Below, one piece after another: positions 17,309-25,312 of a stretch of DNA of 36,557 bases. The notes beneath the pieces were generated by a model. That model was not told the origin of the DNA. It was given only the letters and a program-made list of their open reading frames with translations, and did not search any database. The position numbers and the translations under genes were made by a program. This stretch comes from Eutrophocola sp965662685 (GTDB lineage Bacteria > Pseudomonadota > Gammaproteobacteria > Pseudomonadales > Pseudohongiellaceae), in the NCBI GenBank assembly GCA_965662685.1, contig CBFIIQ010000032.1, forward strand, positions 1 through 36,557, in the 5' to 3' direction. Each line of letters starts with the position of its first letter. Position 1 is the first letter of the stretch.

Positions 17309-17719
17309 ATGATTAAATATCTTTCCATTGTTGCGACAGTGTTTTCTTTTTCAGCATTACTGGCTTTTCCCTTATCAGCTCAGGCCGACACCATGCGTTG
17401 CGATCGAAATCTGATCTCTCGGGGTGATCGTCAGGGAGAGGTGCTGACCAGTTGTGGTGAGCCTGTCATCTCCACACGTAAAACTATCTACCGCTCAGGT
17501 ATTCCGCGCAGTCGATTTCGTACCTTGTCGGTTGGACATAATTTTTATTCAGGCTATTCATCTATGTCCAATGATGAGCTGCTTAGCCATAATCGCTCAG
17601 TGGTTGAAGTCCCGGTGGAAACCTGGACATATAACTTTGGTCCACGTTATTTTATGCGCGAAGTAATTTTCACTGATGGCAGGGTGACTGCAATTAATAC
17701 TCTGGGTTACGGGCGTTGA
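17309..17719 (+). CDS. DUF2845 family exported protein
   Basis: This 136-residue protein has a signal peptide ending SAQA, followed by DTMRCDRNLISRGDRQGEVLTSCGEP, the conserved start of DUF2845 with two Cys. The C-terminal part has VETWTYNFGPRYFMREVIFTDGRV, also typical. The function is unknown; the fold is expected to be a small outer-membrane-assembly-like domain in the periplasm (inference). The ribosome site GAGGAGG gives a clear start. It stands alone between the oad terminator and the GMC genes. Confidence 0.85.
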   Translation: MIKYLSIVATVFSFSALLAFPLSAQADTMRCDRNLISRGDRQGEVLTSCGEPVISTRKTIYRSGIPRSRFRTLSVGHNFYSGYSSMSNDELLSHNRSVVEVPVETWTYNFGPRYFMREVIFTDGRVTAINTLGYGR

Positions 17720-17867
17720 TCAGCTAATCTTAAGGTTTGCCTGTCTTTTTTTTGATCCTGACCAAGCGGCTTGGCTAAAGTCAGAAATGGCAAACTCTCA
17801 GTATCCCTTCATATACGCTTACGCCGGGAATGTGATAACTTTCAAAAGGAATTGAAAGGGGGCTCCC

Positions 17868-18491
17868 ATGAGCAAGAAATCATCTTCCGGCCGCGATATC
17901 AGCAGACGCAAAGTTCTGCAATCTGCGGTTTCTGCAACATCTGTTTCACTGATCCCGCTAACCTCCTGTACCACACCAATAACTGCACCGCAGAAAGTCC
18001 TTTCCCGTGAGGCGTGGTTGATTCTGGAAGCGTTCACAGACCGTATTATTCCAGCTGATGCCAACGGACCTGGTGCTGTAGCCGCAGGCGTTCCCTATTA
18101 CATCGAAAATTCCCTTGCCAGTTGGAACTCAGGTGAGATTGAAACCCTGAGTGCTGGATTATTTGCTCTTACCAGCGCTGCGCGTAATCGCTACGACCTG
18201 GATTTTCAATTACTCAGCGCCAACAACAAGGATGCACTATTACGGGATATGGAAGATGGCAAGATTGCTGGCTTTGAAAACTCTGGCGCTATTTTTTCCC
18301 GTCTGCATCGCCTCACCCTGGAAGGCATGTTTAGTGATCCCTATTACGGGGGCAATCAGGGCTATGTGGGTTGGGATTTAATTGCTTACCCGGGAGCGGT
18401 TATGGCAAGTACTGCGCAGATGCAGCAAATGGGAGGAAGACTACCTCCGTTGCATACATCGGCTTATGGCAGTGATTATGATGGAGAATAG
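17868..18491 (+). CDS. Tat-exported GMC dehydrogenase small subunit (gluconate 2-dehydrogenase subunit 3 family)
   Basis: This 207-residue protein begins with a twin-arginine signal, ISRRKVLQSAV, and an LTSC lipobox-like site at Cys 34, so it may be a Tat lipoprotein. The mature part, LILEAFTDRIIPADANGPGA, is the PF13618 signature of the small subunit of membrane-bound gluconate or sorbitol-type dehydrogenases. It helps fold and export the flavoprotein encoded next. AAAGGGGG precedes the ATG. Its stop is 2 bp from the GMC start, so they are coupled. Confidence 0.88.
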   Translation: MSKKSSSGRDISRRKVLQSAVSATSVSLIPLTSCTTPITAPQKVLSREAWLILEAFTDRIIPADANGPGAVAAGVPYYIENSLASWNSGEIETLSAGLFALTSAARNRYDLDFQLLSANNKDALLRDMEDGKIAGFENSGAIFSRLHRLTLEGMFSDPYYGGNQGYVGWDLIAYPGAVMASTAQMQQMGGRLPPLHTSAYGSDYDGE

Positions 18492-18493
18492 AA

Positions 18494-20215
18494 GTGACCA
18501 TTAATCTTGCAGAAGTTGATGTCGTAGTCGTGGGGCTGGGCGCAGCCGGCGGCGTAGCCGTATTGCCGCTAACCCGGGCAGGTTTAAATGTTGTTGGTCT
18601 GGAAGCCGGGACCTGGATGAATCCAGGGCGCGATTACAAGGCCGATGAAATTCATAACAATGTCAGATCCCTGGTAACCACCGGCAACAAGGTCGCAGGG
18701 GAGATTCCTACCGTACGTAATTCGCCGACTGCCACCGCTGTGCAGCAGACACGGCATCCCATGATGAATGCGGTAGGAGGGACTTCCATTCATTATCATG
18801 CCCAGAGCTGGCGTCTGAACCCATGGGATTTCAACGTGCGTAGTGCCACTCTGGAGCGTTATGGTGCTGCCTATATTCCACAGGACACAACACTGGAAGA
18901 CTGGCCGGTATCCTACGACGATATGGAACCGTTCTATGACAATGTTGAGTATGAAGTAGGGGTCAGCGGGAAAGCCGGTAACATTCAGGGGCAGATAAAT
19001 CCCGAAGGCAATATTTTCGAAGGACCGCGGCAGCGTGATTATCCAATGCCACCACTGCGTTCATGTGACTTTCTCGATCACATGTATGAAGCAGGTCGGT
19101 CCGCAGGTTATCACCCTTATCATGGCCCCGCGGCTATTAATTCCCAACCTTATGATGGCCGGCCTGGCTGTCAGTATCATGGCTATTGTGATCGTGGCGG
19201 TTGTCACGTGCGAGCGAAGAATTCAACGGATGTATCAACCATACCAAAGGCGCAGGCCACGGGTAATCTTGAGATTAGGGACAACGCCAATGTGCGTCGA
19301 ATTAATGTAGACAATAGCGGAAAGGTAACAGGTGTCACCTATTTGCGCGATGGTGAGGAGTTTTTTCAGCCAGCCAGGGCAGTATTGCTGGGCTGCTATA
19401 CCTACGAGAATATTCGCACCCTGTTATTGTCAACCTCAGCTTACTATCCCAATGGTCTGGGGAATAACCGGGGGCAGGTAGGCAAGCATTATTTTGGCCA
19501 CTGGGATATTCAGGGTGGCACGCTGGTAACCGCGTTATTCCCCTTTGACATCAATATCTGGTACGGCGCAATTGCCCAGGGGGTGATGGTGGATGACTGG
19601 GCCGATGATAATTTTGATCATAGTGGACTGGGTTTTATCGGCGGAGCCAGTCTACATGTATACACGGAAAAACATCCCATTGGTGCTGCGGCAATGGGTA
19701 CCTTCGGCAAGGTGGACAGGCGTTGGGGTTCGCAATGGAAAGACTTTATCAAGGTAAATGCAGGGCGTACCCAGACCGCTTATATTCAGACCAATACCTT
19801 TCCCTATCAACATACCTGGGCTGATCTTGATCCCAATGTGAAAGACCCCTTTGGTGATCCGGTACTAAGAATTACCAATGGCCAAAAGCAAAATGAGCCT
19901 AAGGCCGCGGCTCATGCCGCCAATAAGATGGAAGAGTGGTTCCGTGCTGCCGGTGCGTCAGACATAGTAAATACTGGCGGTGGCAGAGGACCAGCCCTGT
20001 CTACTCATGCCCATGGAGGTACCCGCATGGGAACCAACCCCGATACCAGTGTTTGTGATCCCTGGGGCTTTTCTTTTCAAGCCCGAAATCTTGGCATACT
20101 TGGCGGATCGGTGATGTGCACTGCCGGGGCAAGAAACCCAACCCAGACGATTCAGGCGCTGGCCTGGCGAACTGCCCATCATCTGATTGAGGAATGGAAC
20201 GAGATAACTGCCTGA
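18494..20215 (+). CDS. GMC family oxidoreductase (large flavoprotein subunit)
   Basis: This 573-residue protein has the FAD-binding Rossmann motif VVVGLGAAGGVAV near residue 15. The C-terminal GMC segment THAHGGTRMGTNPDTSV and NPTQTIQALAWR supplies the conserved active-site His and Asn. It lacks its own signal peptide and probably travels with the Tat-exported small subunit. Related enzymes oxidise gluconate, sorbitol, fructose or similar polyols at the periplasmic face. The usual cytochrome c subunit gene is not next to it; the di-haem cytochrome at 24515-25312 might serve (inference). The start is GTG at 18494 with GGAGA upstream. Confidence 0.9.
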   Translation: MTINLAEVDVVVVGLGAAGGVAVLPLTRAGLNVVGLEAGTWMNPGRDYKADEIHNNVRSLVTTGNKVAGEIPTVRNSPTATAVQQTRHPMMNAVGGTSIHYHAQSWRLNPWDFNVRSATLERYGAAYIPQDTTLEDWPVSYDDMEPFYDNVEYEVGVSGKAGNIQGQINPEGNIFEGPRQRDYPMPPLRSCDFLDHMYEAGRSAGYHPYHGPAAINSQPYDGRPGCQYHGYCDRGGCHVRAKNSTDVSTIPKAQATGNLEIRDNANVRRINVDNSGKVTGVTYLRDGEEFFQPARAVLLGCYTYENIRTLLLSTSAYYPNGLGNNRGQVGKHYFGHWDIQGGTLVTALFPFDINIWYGAIAQGVMVDDWADDNFDHSGLGFIGGASLHVYTEKHPIGAAAMGTFGKVDRRWGSQWKDFIKVNAGRTQTAYIQTNTFPYQHTWADLDPNVKDPFGDPVLRITNGQKQNEPKAAAHAANKMEEWFRAAGASDIVNTGGGRGPALSTHAHGGTRMGTNPDTSVCDPWGFSFQARNLGILGGSVMCTAGARNPTQTIQALAWRTAHHLIEEWNEITA

Positions 20216-20319
20216 ACTGGTAATTACCGAAATTAAAAAAACTGGTATTACTGCTTGTTACCGTATCTTTTCACCTGGCTCGCGTTACAAGGGCTTAACC
20301 GGGAGCATACATAAGCGCA

Positions 20320-20805
20320 ATGGAAAAACGGCAACAGATCCTTGGACTATTGGGCTGGCTTGGCTTGTGCTTTGCGGCGTCTTTCGCAGGAGCAATAGCG
20401 TCGATTCAGGCAAAAGTTTTTTATGCAGAGTTAAGCCAACCTGTCTGGGCTCCTCCGGGCTGGCTGTTTGGTCCGGTGTGGAGCATTTTATATGCGATGA
20501 TGGCGATTGCGGCCTGGTTAGTTTGGCGCAGCGGTGGATTCCTCCATAATCGAATGGCTCTTTCCTTTTTTTTCGCCCAACTGCTCGTTAATTCATTATG
20601 GAGCTGGCTTTTCTTTGCCTGGCATCTCGGGGCACTGGCATTGGCAGATATCCTGTTACTCTGGTTACTCATCGTTGCCACCATGGTTTATTTCTTGCGA
20701 ACCACAGTTTTGGCCGGCGTCCTTCTTGTTCCCTATTTGTTATGGGTTAGTTTCGCTGCGCTATTAAACTACTCTGTCTGGCAGCTTAATCCACAGATGC
20801 TTTGA
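20320..20805 (+). CDS. tspO: TspO/MBR family tryptophan-rich sensory membrane protein
   Basis: This 161-residue protein has five predicted membrane segments and the family blocks LSQPVWAPPGWLFGPVWSILY, AMMAIAAWLVWR and FAQLLVNSLWSWLFF, all Trp- and Pro-rich as in TspO. The family binds porphyrins and other hydrophobic ligands, and in purple bacteria modulates tetrapyrrole-linked gene expression. It sits between the GMC gene and a haem-containing quinoprotein, so a link to haem supply is possible (inference). The ribosome site is weak. Confidence 0.92.
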   Translation: MEKRQQILGLLGWLGLCFAASFAGAIASIQAKVFYAELSQPVWAPPGWLFGPVWSILYAMMAIAAWLVWRSGGFLHNRMALSFFFAQLLVNSLWSWLFFAWHLGALALADILLLWLLIVATMVYFLRTTVLAGVLLVPYLLWVSFAALLNYSVWQLNPQML

Positions 20806-20816
20806 TGGTAGCCTTA

Positions 20817-20850
20817 TGGCTTTATACATAAGGACTCGGGTATAAAGCCA
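20817..20850. promoter_or_regulatory. perfect 11-bp inverted repeat after tspO
   Basis: TGGCTTTATAC (20817-20827) and GTATAAAGCCA (20840-20850) are exact reverse complements separated by 12 bp. The element is 12 bp after the tspO stop and about 120 bp before the quinoprotein start. No T-run follows, so it is not a classical intrinsic terminator. It could be an operator, a hairpin that protects the upstream mRNA, or part of a promoter region. Confidence 0.6.
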
Positions 20851-20970
20851 ATATATATGCGCGTTTATGGAAGAAAAATTTAAATAAATATAAGTTAGAA
20901 AACTGGACATAATAAATAACGAAGCGGCTTAAGCTGTCAATAATAATTAGAATAAACGGGTGGGGGAACT

Positions 20971-23076
20971 ATGAGAAAGCACACTGTTGCAGGGGGAATT
21001 GCAGGCTTGCTGTTGGCTGGAATGGCTTATGCCCAGCAGGACGCAGAAGTGACCATTGTGTCTGTAGCCAGCTTTAGCGAGGAACAGGTAGCGGCCGGAC
21101 TTGCAGCATACCAGGCTAATTGTTCGGAAGGTTGTCATCAGAATGATCTGGCAGGTAATGGCCCTATTGCAGCCTTGCGTGGACCTGCGTTTACCAGTGT
21201 CTGGAACAATCGTACGGTCACTGAACTGGTTGATACCATGCGCTCTGCGATGCCGCCGACCAATGTGGGTGGTCTGCCACAACAAACCTATGTCGATCTT
21301 GCTGCTTTCATTCTTTCGGCCAATGGGGGGGAAGTAGGTGAAACTCCATTACAGTTCAATTCGGTTGCTACAGTCAGTCAGTTCACCACCCAGGGCGCGC
21401 CGCAAAATTTTACCTTGCCACTGGCCGGGCCGGAGAATGAAGGCCCCACCGGCGTCACTATTGCCGGAATCGTCCCTGATTACCGGCCTGTTACAGAAGC
21501 AATGCTACGTAATCCGGATCCTGCTGATTGGCTTATTCATCGCGGCAATCAACAGGCCTGGAGTCACAGCGAGCTGGACCAGATTAACCAGGAAACAGTA
21601 AATGGCCTGCAATTACAGTGGGTCTGGGCACTAGGGAGTGAAGGGGCAAGTCAGCTGTCTCCGGTTGTCCATGACGGCATTATGTATATCTTCAATCCAG
21701 GCAATAAAGTTCAGGCATTGGAAGCCGCATCAGGGGATCTTATCTGGGAGCATAGTCTGGGTGGGCGCACCGGCACCATGCGTGGCATGGCTATCTATGA
21801 AGACAAGTTGGTTGTAAATACGCCCGATGCCCGCATTGTCGCGCTGAAAGCAGTGGATGGTGAGCTGGTCTGGGAAGCTCTTATAGGAGAAGGCTTTGGT
21901 AATTCAAGCGGGCCACTGGTTGCTGATGGGAAAGTTTTTACCGGAATGGGCAACTGTCTGAGATTTCGCGCTGAAAAATGTTACATCAGCGCCTGGGATG
22001 TTGATGACGGCAGTTTTTTGTGGAAATTTGAAACGATTGCCCGGGAAGGAACTGCCGGAGGGGATACCTGGGGAGGCATTGATGACATGTTCCGTGCCGG
22101 CAATGATCCCTGGATCACACCAACCTATGATGCTGAGCTGGACCTGGTATATGTAGGGGTATCCCAGCCAAAACCCTGGATGCCGGTGAGTCGCGGTATG
22201 ACTGTATTTGATGATGCCCTGTATTCCAATTCGACGCTGGCGCTGGATGCAGATAGCGGTGAACTGGTCTGGTATTACCAGCATGTGCCCGGCGAAGTAT
22301 TTGATCTGGATGAAGTGTTTGAACGCATGCTGGTCGACATCGACGGTGAGAAGGTGGTTTTTTCTATCGGCAAACATGGCATTTTGTGGAAGCTCAACCG
22401 AGAGACGGGAAAATATATCAGTCACAAGGAAACGGTTTTGCAAACTACCTTTGATTATTTCGACCCGGAAACCGGACGCCCCCAATACCGAGGTGATGTC
22501 ATTGAATCAGGTCTGGGCGACTGGCTTGAAGTCTGCCCGTCATCGGCCGGTGGCAAAAACTGGCATGCCATGAGTTATCACCCCGGTACAGCCAGACTGA
22601 TAATTCCTCTAAGTCAAAGCTGTCTGCGTCAGCGTGCCACTGAAATTGATTTTGTACAGGGCGGTGGTGGTGCCGCAGTGAATCGTGACTGGTTTCCGAT
22701 GCCGGGTACCGATGGTAATGTCGGTAAAATTGCTGCCTATGATGTGCGCACCATGGAAGAGCTGTGGTCTGTGCAGCAACCGGCCTCATTCCTGACCGGA
22801 GTCCTGAGCACGGCGGGTAATCTGGCCTTTGCCGGAGATCTTGATCGACGCTTCAGGGCGTTTGATGTGGAGACCGGTGAAATATTATGGGAAACTCGCC
22901 TCGGCACATCGGTGCAGGGATTTCCCATCACCTTCAGTGTTAATGGCAGGCAATATATTGCCATGTCCACTGGACTGGGTGGGGGAAGTCCGCGTATTGT
23001 GCCTTCCAGACTAACGCCGGAGATACATTACCCGAACACGGGAAATGCCCTTTACGTGTTTGCCCTGCCGGAATAG
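20971..23076 (+). CDS. cytochrome c-PQQ quinoprotein dehydrogenase with CX3CH haem motif
   Basis: This 701-residue protein has a signal peptide (to about residue 21, GMAYAQ) and a small cytochrome c domain (residues about 35-115) whose only haem-like motif is CSEGCH (51-56), with three residues between the Cys instead of two. From about residue 185 comes a PQQ propeller of the alcohol dehydrogenase type. The expected catalytic Asp is in VFDLDEV (Asp 445), with Asp 447 two residues further on, as in lanthanide-dependent enzymes. The Asn ligand position appears to be Gln 399, and the Glu region is altered, with Cys 329 and Cys 337 near Glu 335. It is probably periplasmic. The substrate is unknown. 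Confidence 0.83.
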   Translation: MRKHTVAGGIAGLLLAGMAYAQQDAEVTIVSVASFSEEQVAAGLAAYQANCSEGCHQNDLAGNGPIAALRGPAFTSVWNNRTVTELVDTMRSAMPPTNVGGLPQQTYVDLAAFILSANGGEVGETPLQFNSVATVSQFTTQGAPQNFTLPLAGPENEGPTGVTIAGIVPDYRPVTEAMLRNPDPADWLIHRGNQQAWSHSELDQINQETVNGLQLQWVWALGSEGASQLSPVVHDGIMYIFNPGNKVQALEAASGDLIWEHSLGGRTGTMRGMAIYEDKLVVNTPDARIVALKAVDGELVWEALIGEGFGNSSGPLVADGKVFTGMGNCLRFRAEKCYISAWDVDDGSFLWKFETIAREGTAGGDTWGGIDDMFRAGNDPWITPTYDAELDLVYVGVSQPKPWMPVSRGMTVFDDALYSNSTLALDADSGELVWYYQHVPGEVFDLDEVFERMLVDIDGEKVVFSIGKHGILWKLNRETGKYISHKETVLQTTFDYFDPETGRPQYRGDVIESGLGDWLEVCPSSAGGKNWHAMSYHPGTARLIIPLSQSCLRQRATEIDFVQGGGGAAVNRDWFPMPGTDGNVGKIAAYDVRTMEELWSVQQPASFLTGVLSTAGNLAFAGDLDRRFRAFDVETGEILWETRLGTSVQGFPITFSVNGRQYIAMSTGLGGGSPRIVPSRLTPEIHYPNTGNALYVFALPE

Positions 23077-23107
23077 GCTACTTTTTTCCAGCTATACAAA
23101 GAAATAT

Positions 23108-24367
23108 ATGAAGCTTTCAATTTTTGGTGAGAAATACACCGGGCAGTCCGGTATTGTCGATTTGATGGCGGATCTTGGTGAGGCATTGCACACCAGGCCG
23201 GACATGATTTCCATGGGCGGGGGGAATCCGGGTCGCCTGCCAGAAGTGGAAGCGTTATATAAAAATTATCTGGTTGAGCTGCTGGAAACGCCGAACGGAG
23301 CCTACAATATCCTTGGCAAATACCAGTCGCCGCAGGGTGATGAAGCGCTGCTTAAACAGCTCGCCAAACTATTGCGTGATGAATATGGCTGGCCGCTGAC
23401 AGAGAAAAATATAGCCATCAGTAACGGCGGTCAATCCGCCTTTTATGTGCTCGCCAATTTGCTCGCTGGCCGTTATTCCGATGGCGCCATGAAACAGATA
23501 CAGTTTCCCCTGGTACCCGAGTATCTTGGTTATACCGATGCTGGACTGGAAGCGGGTTTTTTTTCTGCTACGCGTCCTGCTATCGATATTCTGGATGAGC
23601 ATGTTTTCAAGTATCGAGTGGATTTCGAAAACATGAAAGTCACAGACAGGACTGCTGCGTTTTGTCTATCCCGACCTACCAACCCCACGGGCAATGTATT
23701 AACTGATGACGAAGTCAGGCAGCTGGATGCTATTGCTGCTAAGAATGATATCCCACTAATTATTGATGGCGCATATGGGACACCATTTCCAAACATTATT
23801 TTTGATGAAGTCAGTCCGCACTGGAGCGAGCACACAATATTACTGCTAAGTTTATCGAAGCTTGGACTGCCAGGCGTTCGCACCGGATTTATTGTGGCTA
23901 ATGAAGAGATAATCCAGGCCTATGCCAATGCCAATACGATTCTTAATCTGGCCTGTGGCAATATTGGCCCGGCCATTGCCGGCAAATTATTTCAGAATCG
24001 GGAAGTGCTTGAACTGGGCAAGAACATAATCATGCCTTATTACCGCGAGCGAGCTTTTAAAACCATGGATTGGTTTATTGAATCCATGAAAGATCTGCCA
24101 CTTTATGTACATAAACCGGAAGGCGCAATTTTTCTCTGGCTCTGGTTCAAGGATTTGCCGGTGTCCTCGGTCAGGCTTTACGAAATTTTGAAGCAGGCCG
24201 GAGTGCTGGTGATTCCAGGTCATGATTCCTTTGCCGGACTGCAGCAGCCATGGCAGCATGCCAACGAATGCATTCGTATCTCCTATGCCCAGGATGAAAG
24301 GATGGTTAAGAAGGGAGTAATGATAATTGCCCGGGAAGTACGAAAATTGTACGACGCAGGGAAGTAG
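23108..24367 (+). CDS. avtA: valine-pyruvate transaminase
   Basis: This 419-residue fold-type I aminotransferase closely follows E. coli AvtA in block order: SIFGEKYT, SMGGGNPGRLPE, SNGGQSAFYVLANLLAGR, SRPTNPTGNV, SLSKLGLPGVRTG (Lys 251 binds PLP) and HKPEGAIFLWLWFKDLP. It makes valine or alanine by exchanging amino groups with pyruvate. The start at ATG 23108 removes overlap with the preceding quinoprotein gene; an upstream frame to 23045 has no signature. It is a cytoplasmic enzyme set among periplasmic quinoprotein genes, with no obvious link to them. Confidence 0.94.
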   Translation: MKLSIFGEKYTGQSGIVDLMADLGEALHTRPDMISMGGGNPGRLPEVEALYKNYLVELLETPNGAYNILGKYQSPQGDEALLKQLAKLLRDEYGWPLTEKNIAISNGGQSAFYVLANLLAGRYSDGAMKQIQFPLVPEYLGYTDAGLEAGFFSATRPAIDILDEHVFKYRVDFENMKVTDRTAAFCLSRPTNPTGNVLTDDEVRQLDAIAAKNDIPLIIDGAYGTPFPNIIFDEVSPHWSEHTILLLSLSKLGLPGVRTGFIVANEEIIQAYANANTILNLACGNIGPAIAGKLFQNREVLELGKNIIMPYYRERAFKTMDWFIESMKDLPLYVHKPEGAIFLWLWFKDLPVSSVRLYEILKQAGVLVIPGHDSFAGLQQPWQHANECIRISYAQDERMVKKGVMIIAREVRKLYDAGK

Positions 24368-24514
24368 TTATACTTGCCTGGTATAGGGCAAAAGAAAAAA
24401 ATAAAAGATACTGGAACAAGAAAGCAGGAAATTTAAATTCAGATTAAGGTTTGTTCTTAACAGGTTTTACATTTAGTCTACATTGGATGAATTATTAAAG
24501 GGGAAGTTAGATCC

Positions 24515-25312
24515 ATGAACAGGTTTTCAACGTTTTTACTCAGGTGCATTCCCTGCGCCTTGATACTAGTGCCTTGCGGCATATTTGCGCAAGAACACAG
24601 TTATGCTCCCAGTGATATCGAAAATGGACGTGGTTTGTATCAGGCTAATTGCCTGGGATGTCATGGTAACAATGCCGATGCGGTGGAGGGTGCCAATCTC
24701 AGCACTGGCCGTTTTCGACGGGCAAGTTCAGACGAAGATCTGATCCGACTTATCCGTGAGGGAATTCCCAATACCCTGATGATTCCAAAAACTAATCTAT
24801 CCTATGGTGATACACGCGCCATTGTCGCTTTTCTGCGTGCCTTGCCGGGTGGTGGTGCGATGATGGCAGACGACAGGGAAGTACGCATCGGTGATGCCAG
24901 CAAAGGCGAAGCCCTGTTTTTTTCCCAGCAGACTCAATGCAGTACCTGCCATGGGGTAAACGGCGGTGGTAATCTGCTAAGCCCCGATCTTGGTAATGTG
25001 GGGGCAACACGTACCCCGGGCACGCTGGAGCAATCCATTATTGATCCGATGGCTGAAGTGCGCGCCGGCCAACGTTTTTATCAGGTGACAGACAGACAAG
25101 GCACTACCATGCGCGGCCTGCTGTTAAATCAGGATACCCATTCGGTACAACTGCTCAATGAAAATGAACGCCTAGCCGCCTACAACAAGGATAACCTGGA
25201 ATCCCATGGTTTTATTCCATCACCAATGCCGTCGTATCTTGATGTGCTTTCGCCTGATGAAGTCGCTGACCTTGTTGCCTATATGATTTCCTTGAAAGGG
25301 GACGCAGAATGA
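24515..25312 (+). CDS. di-haem cytochrome c
   Basis: This 265-residue protein has a signal peptide (to about residue 25, GIFAQ) and two cytochrome c domains with haem motifs CLGCH (residues 46-50) and CSTCH (142-146). Met residues suited to act as distal ligands follow each domain (for example the IPNTLMIP region). The last part has SPMPSYLDVLSPDEVADLVAYM. Its ATGA stop/start overlap with the PQQ dehydrogenase gene shows it is the electron acceptor of that enzyme. A good ribosome site (AAAGGGGAAG) precedes ATG 24515. Confidence 0.93.
   Translation: MNRFSTFLLRCIPCALILVPCGIFAQEHSYAPSDIENGRGLYQANCLGCHGNNADAVEGANLSTGRFRRASSDEDLIRLIREGIPNTLMIPKTNLSYGDTRAIVAFLRALPGGGAMMADDREVRIGDASKGEALFFSQQTQCSTCHGVNGGGNLLSPDLGNVGATRTPGTLEQSIIDPMAEVRAGQRFYQVTDRQGTTMRGLLLNQDTHSVQLLNENERLAAYNKDNLESHGFIPSPMPSYLDVLSPDEVADLVAYMISLKGDAE

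Noticed and set aside
24373..24390. Possible terminator after avtA (TTGCC/GGCAA)
   Set aside because: Only a 5-bp stem and no T-run follows.
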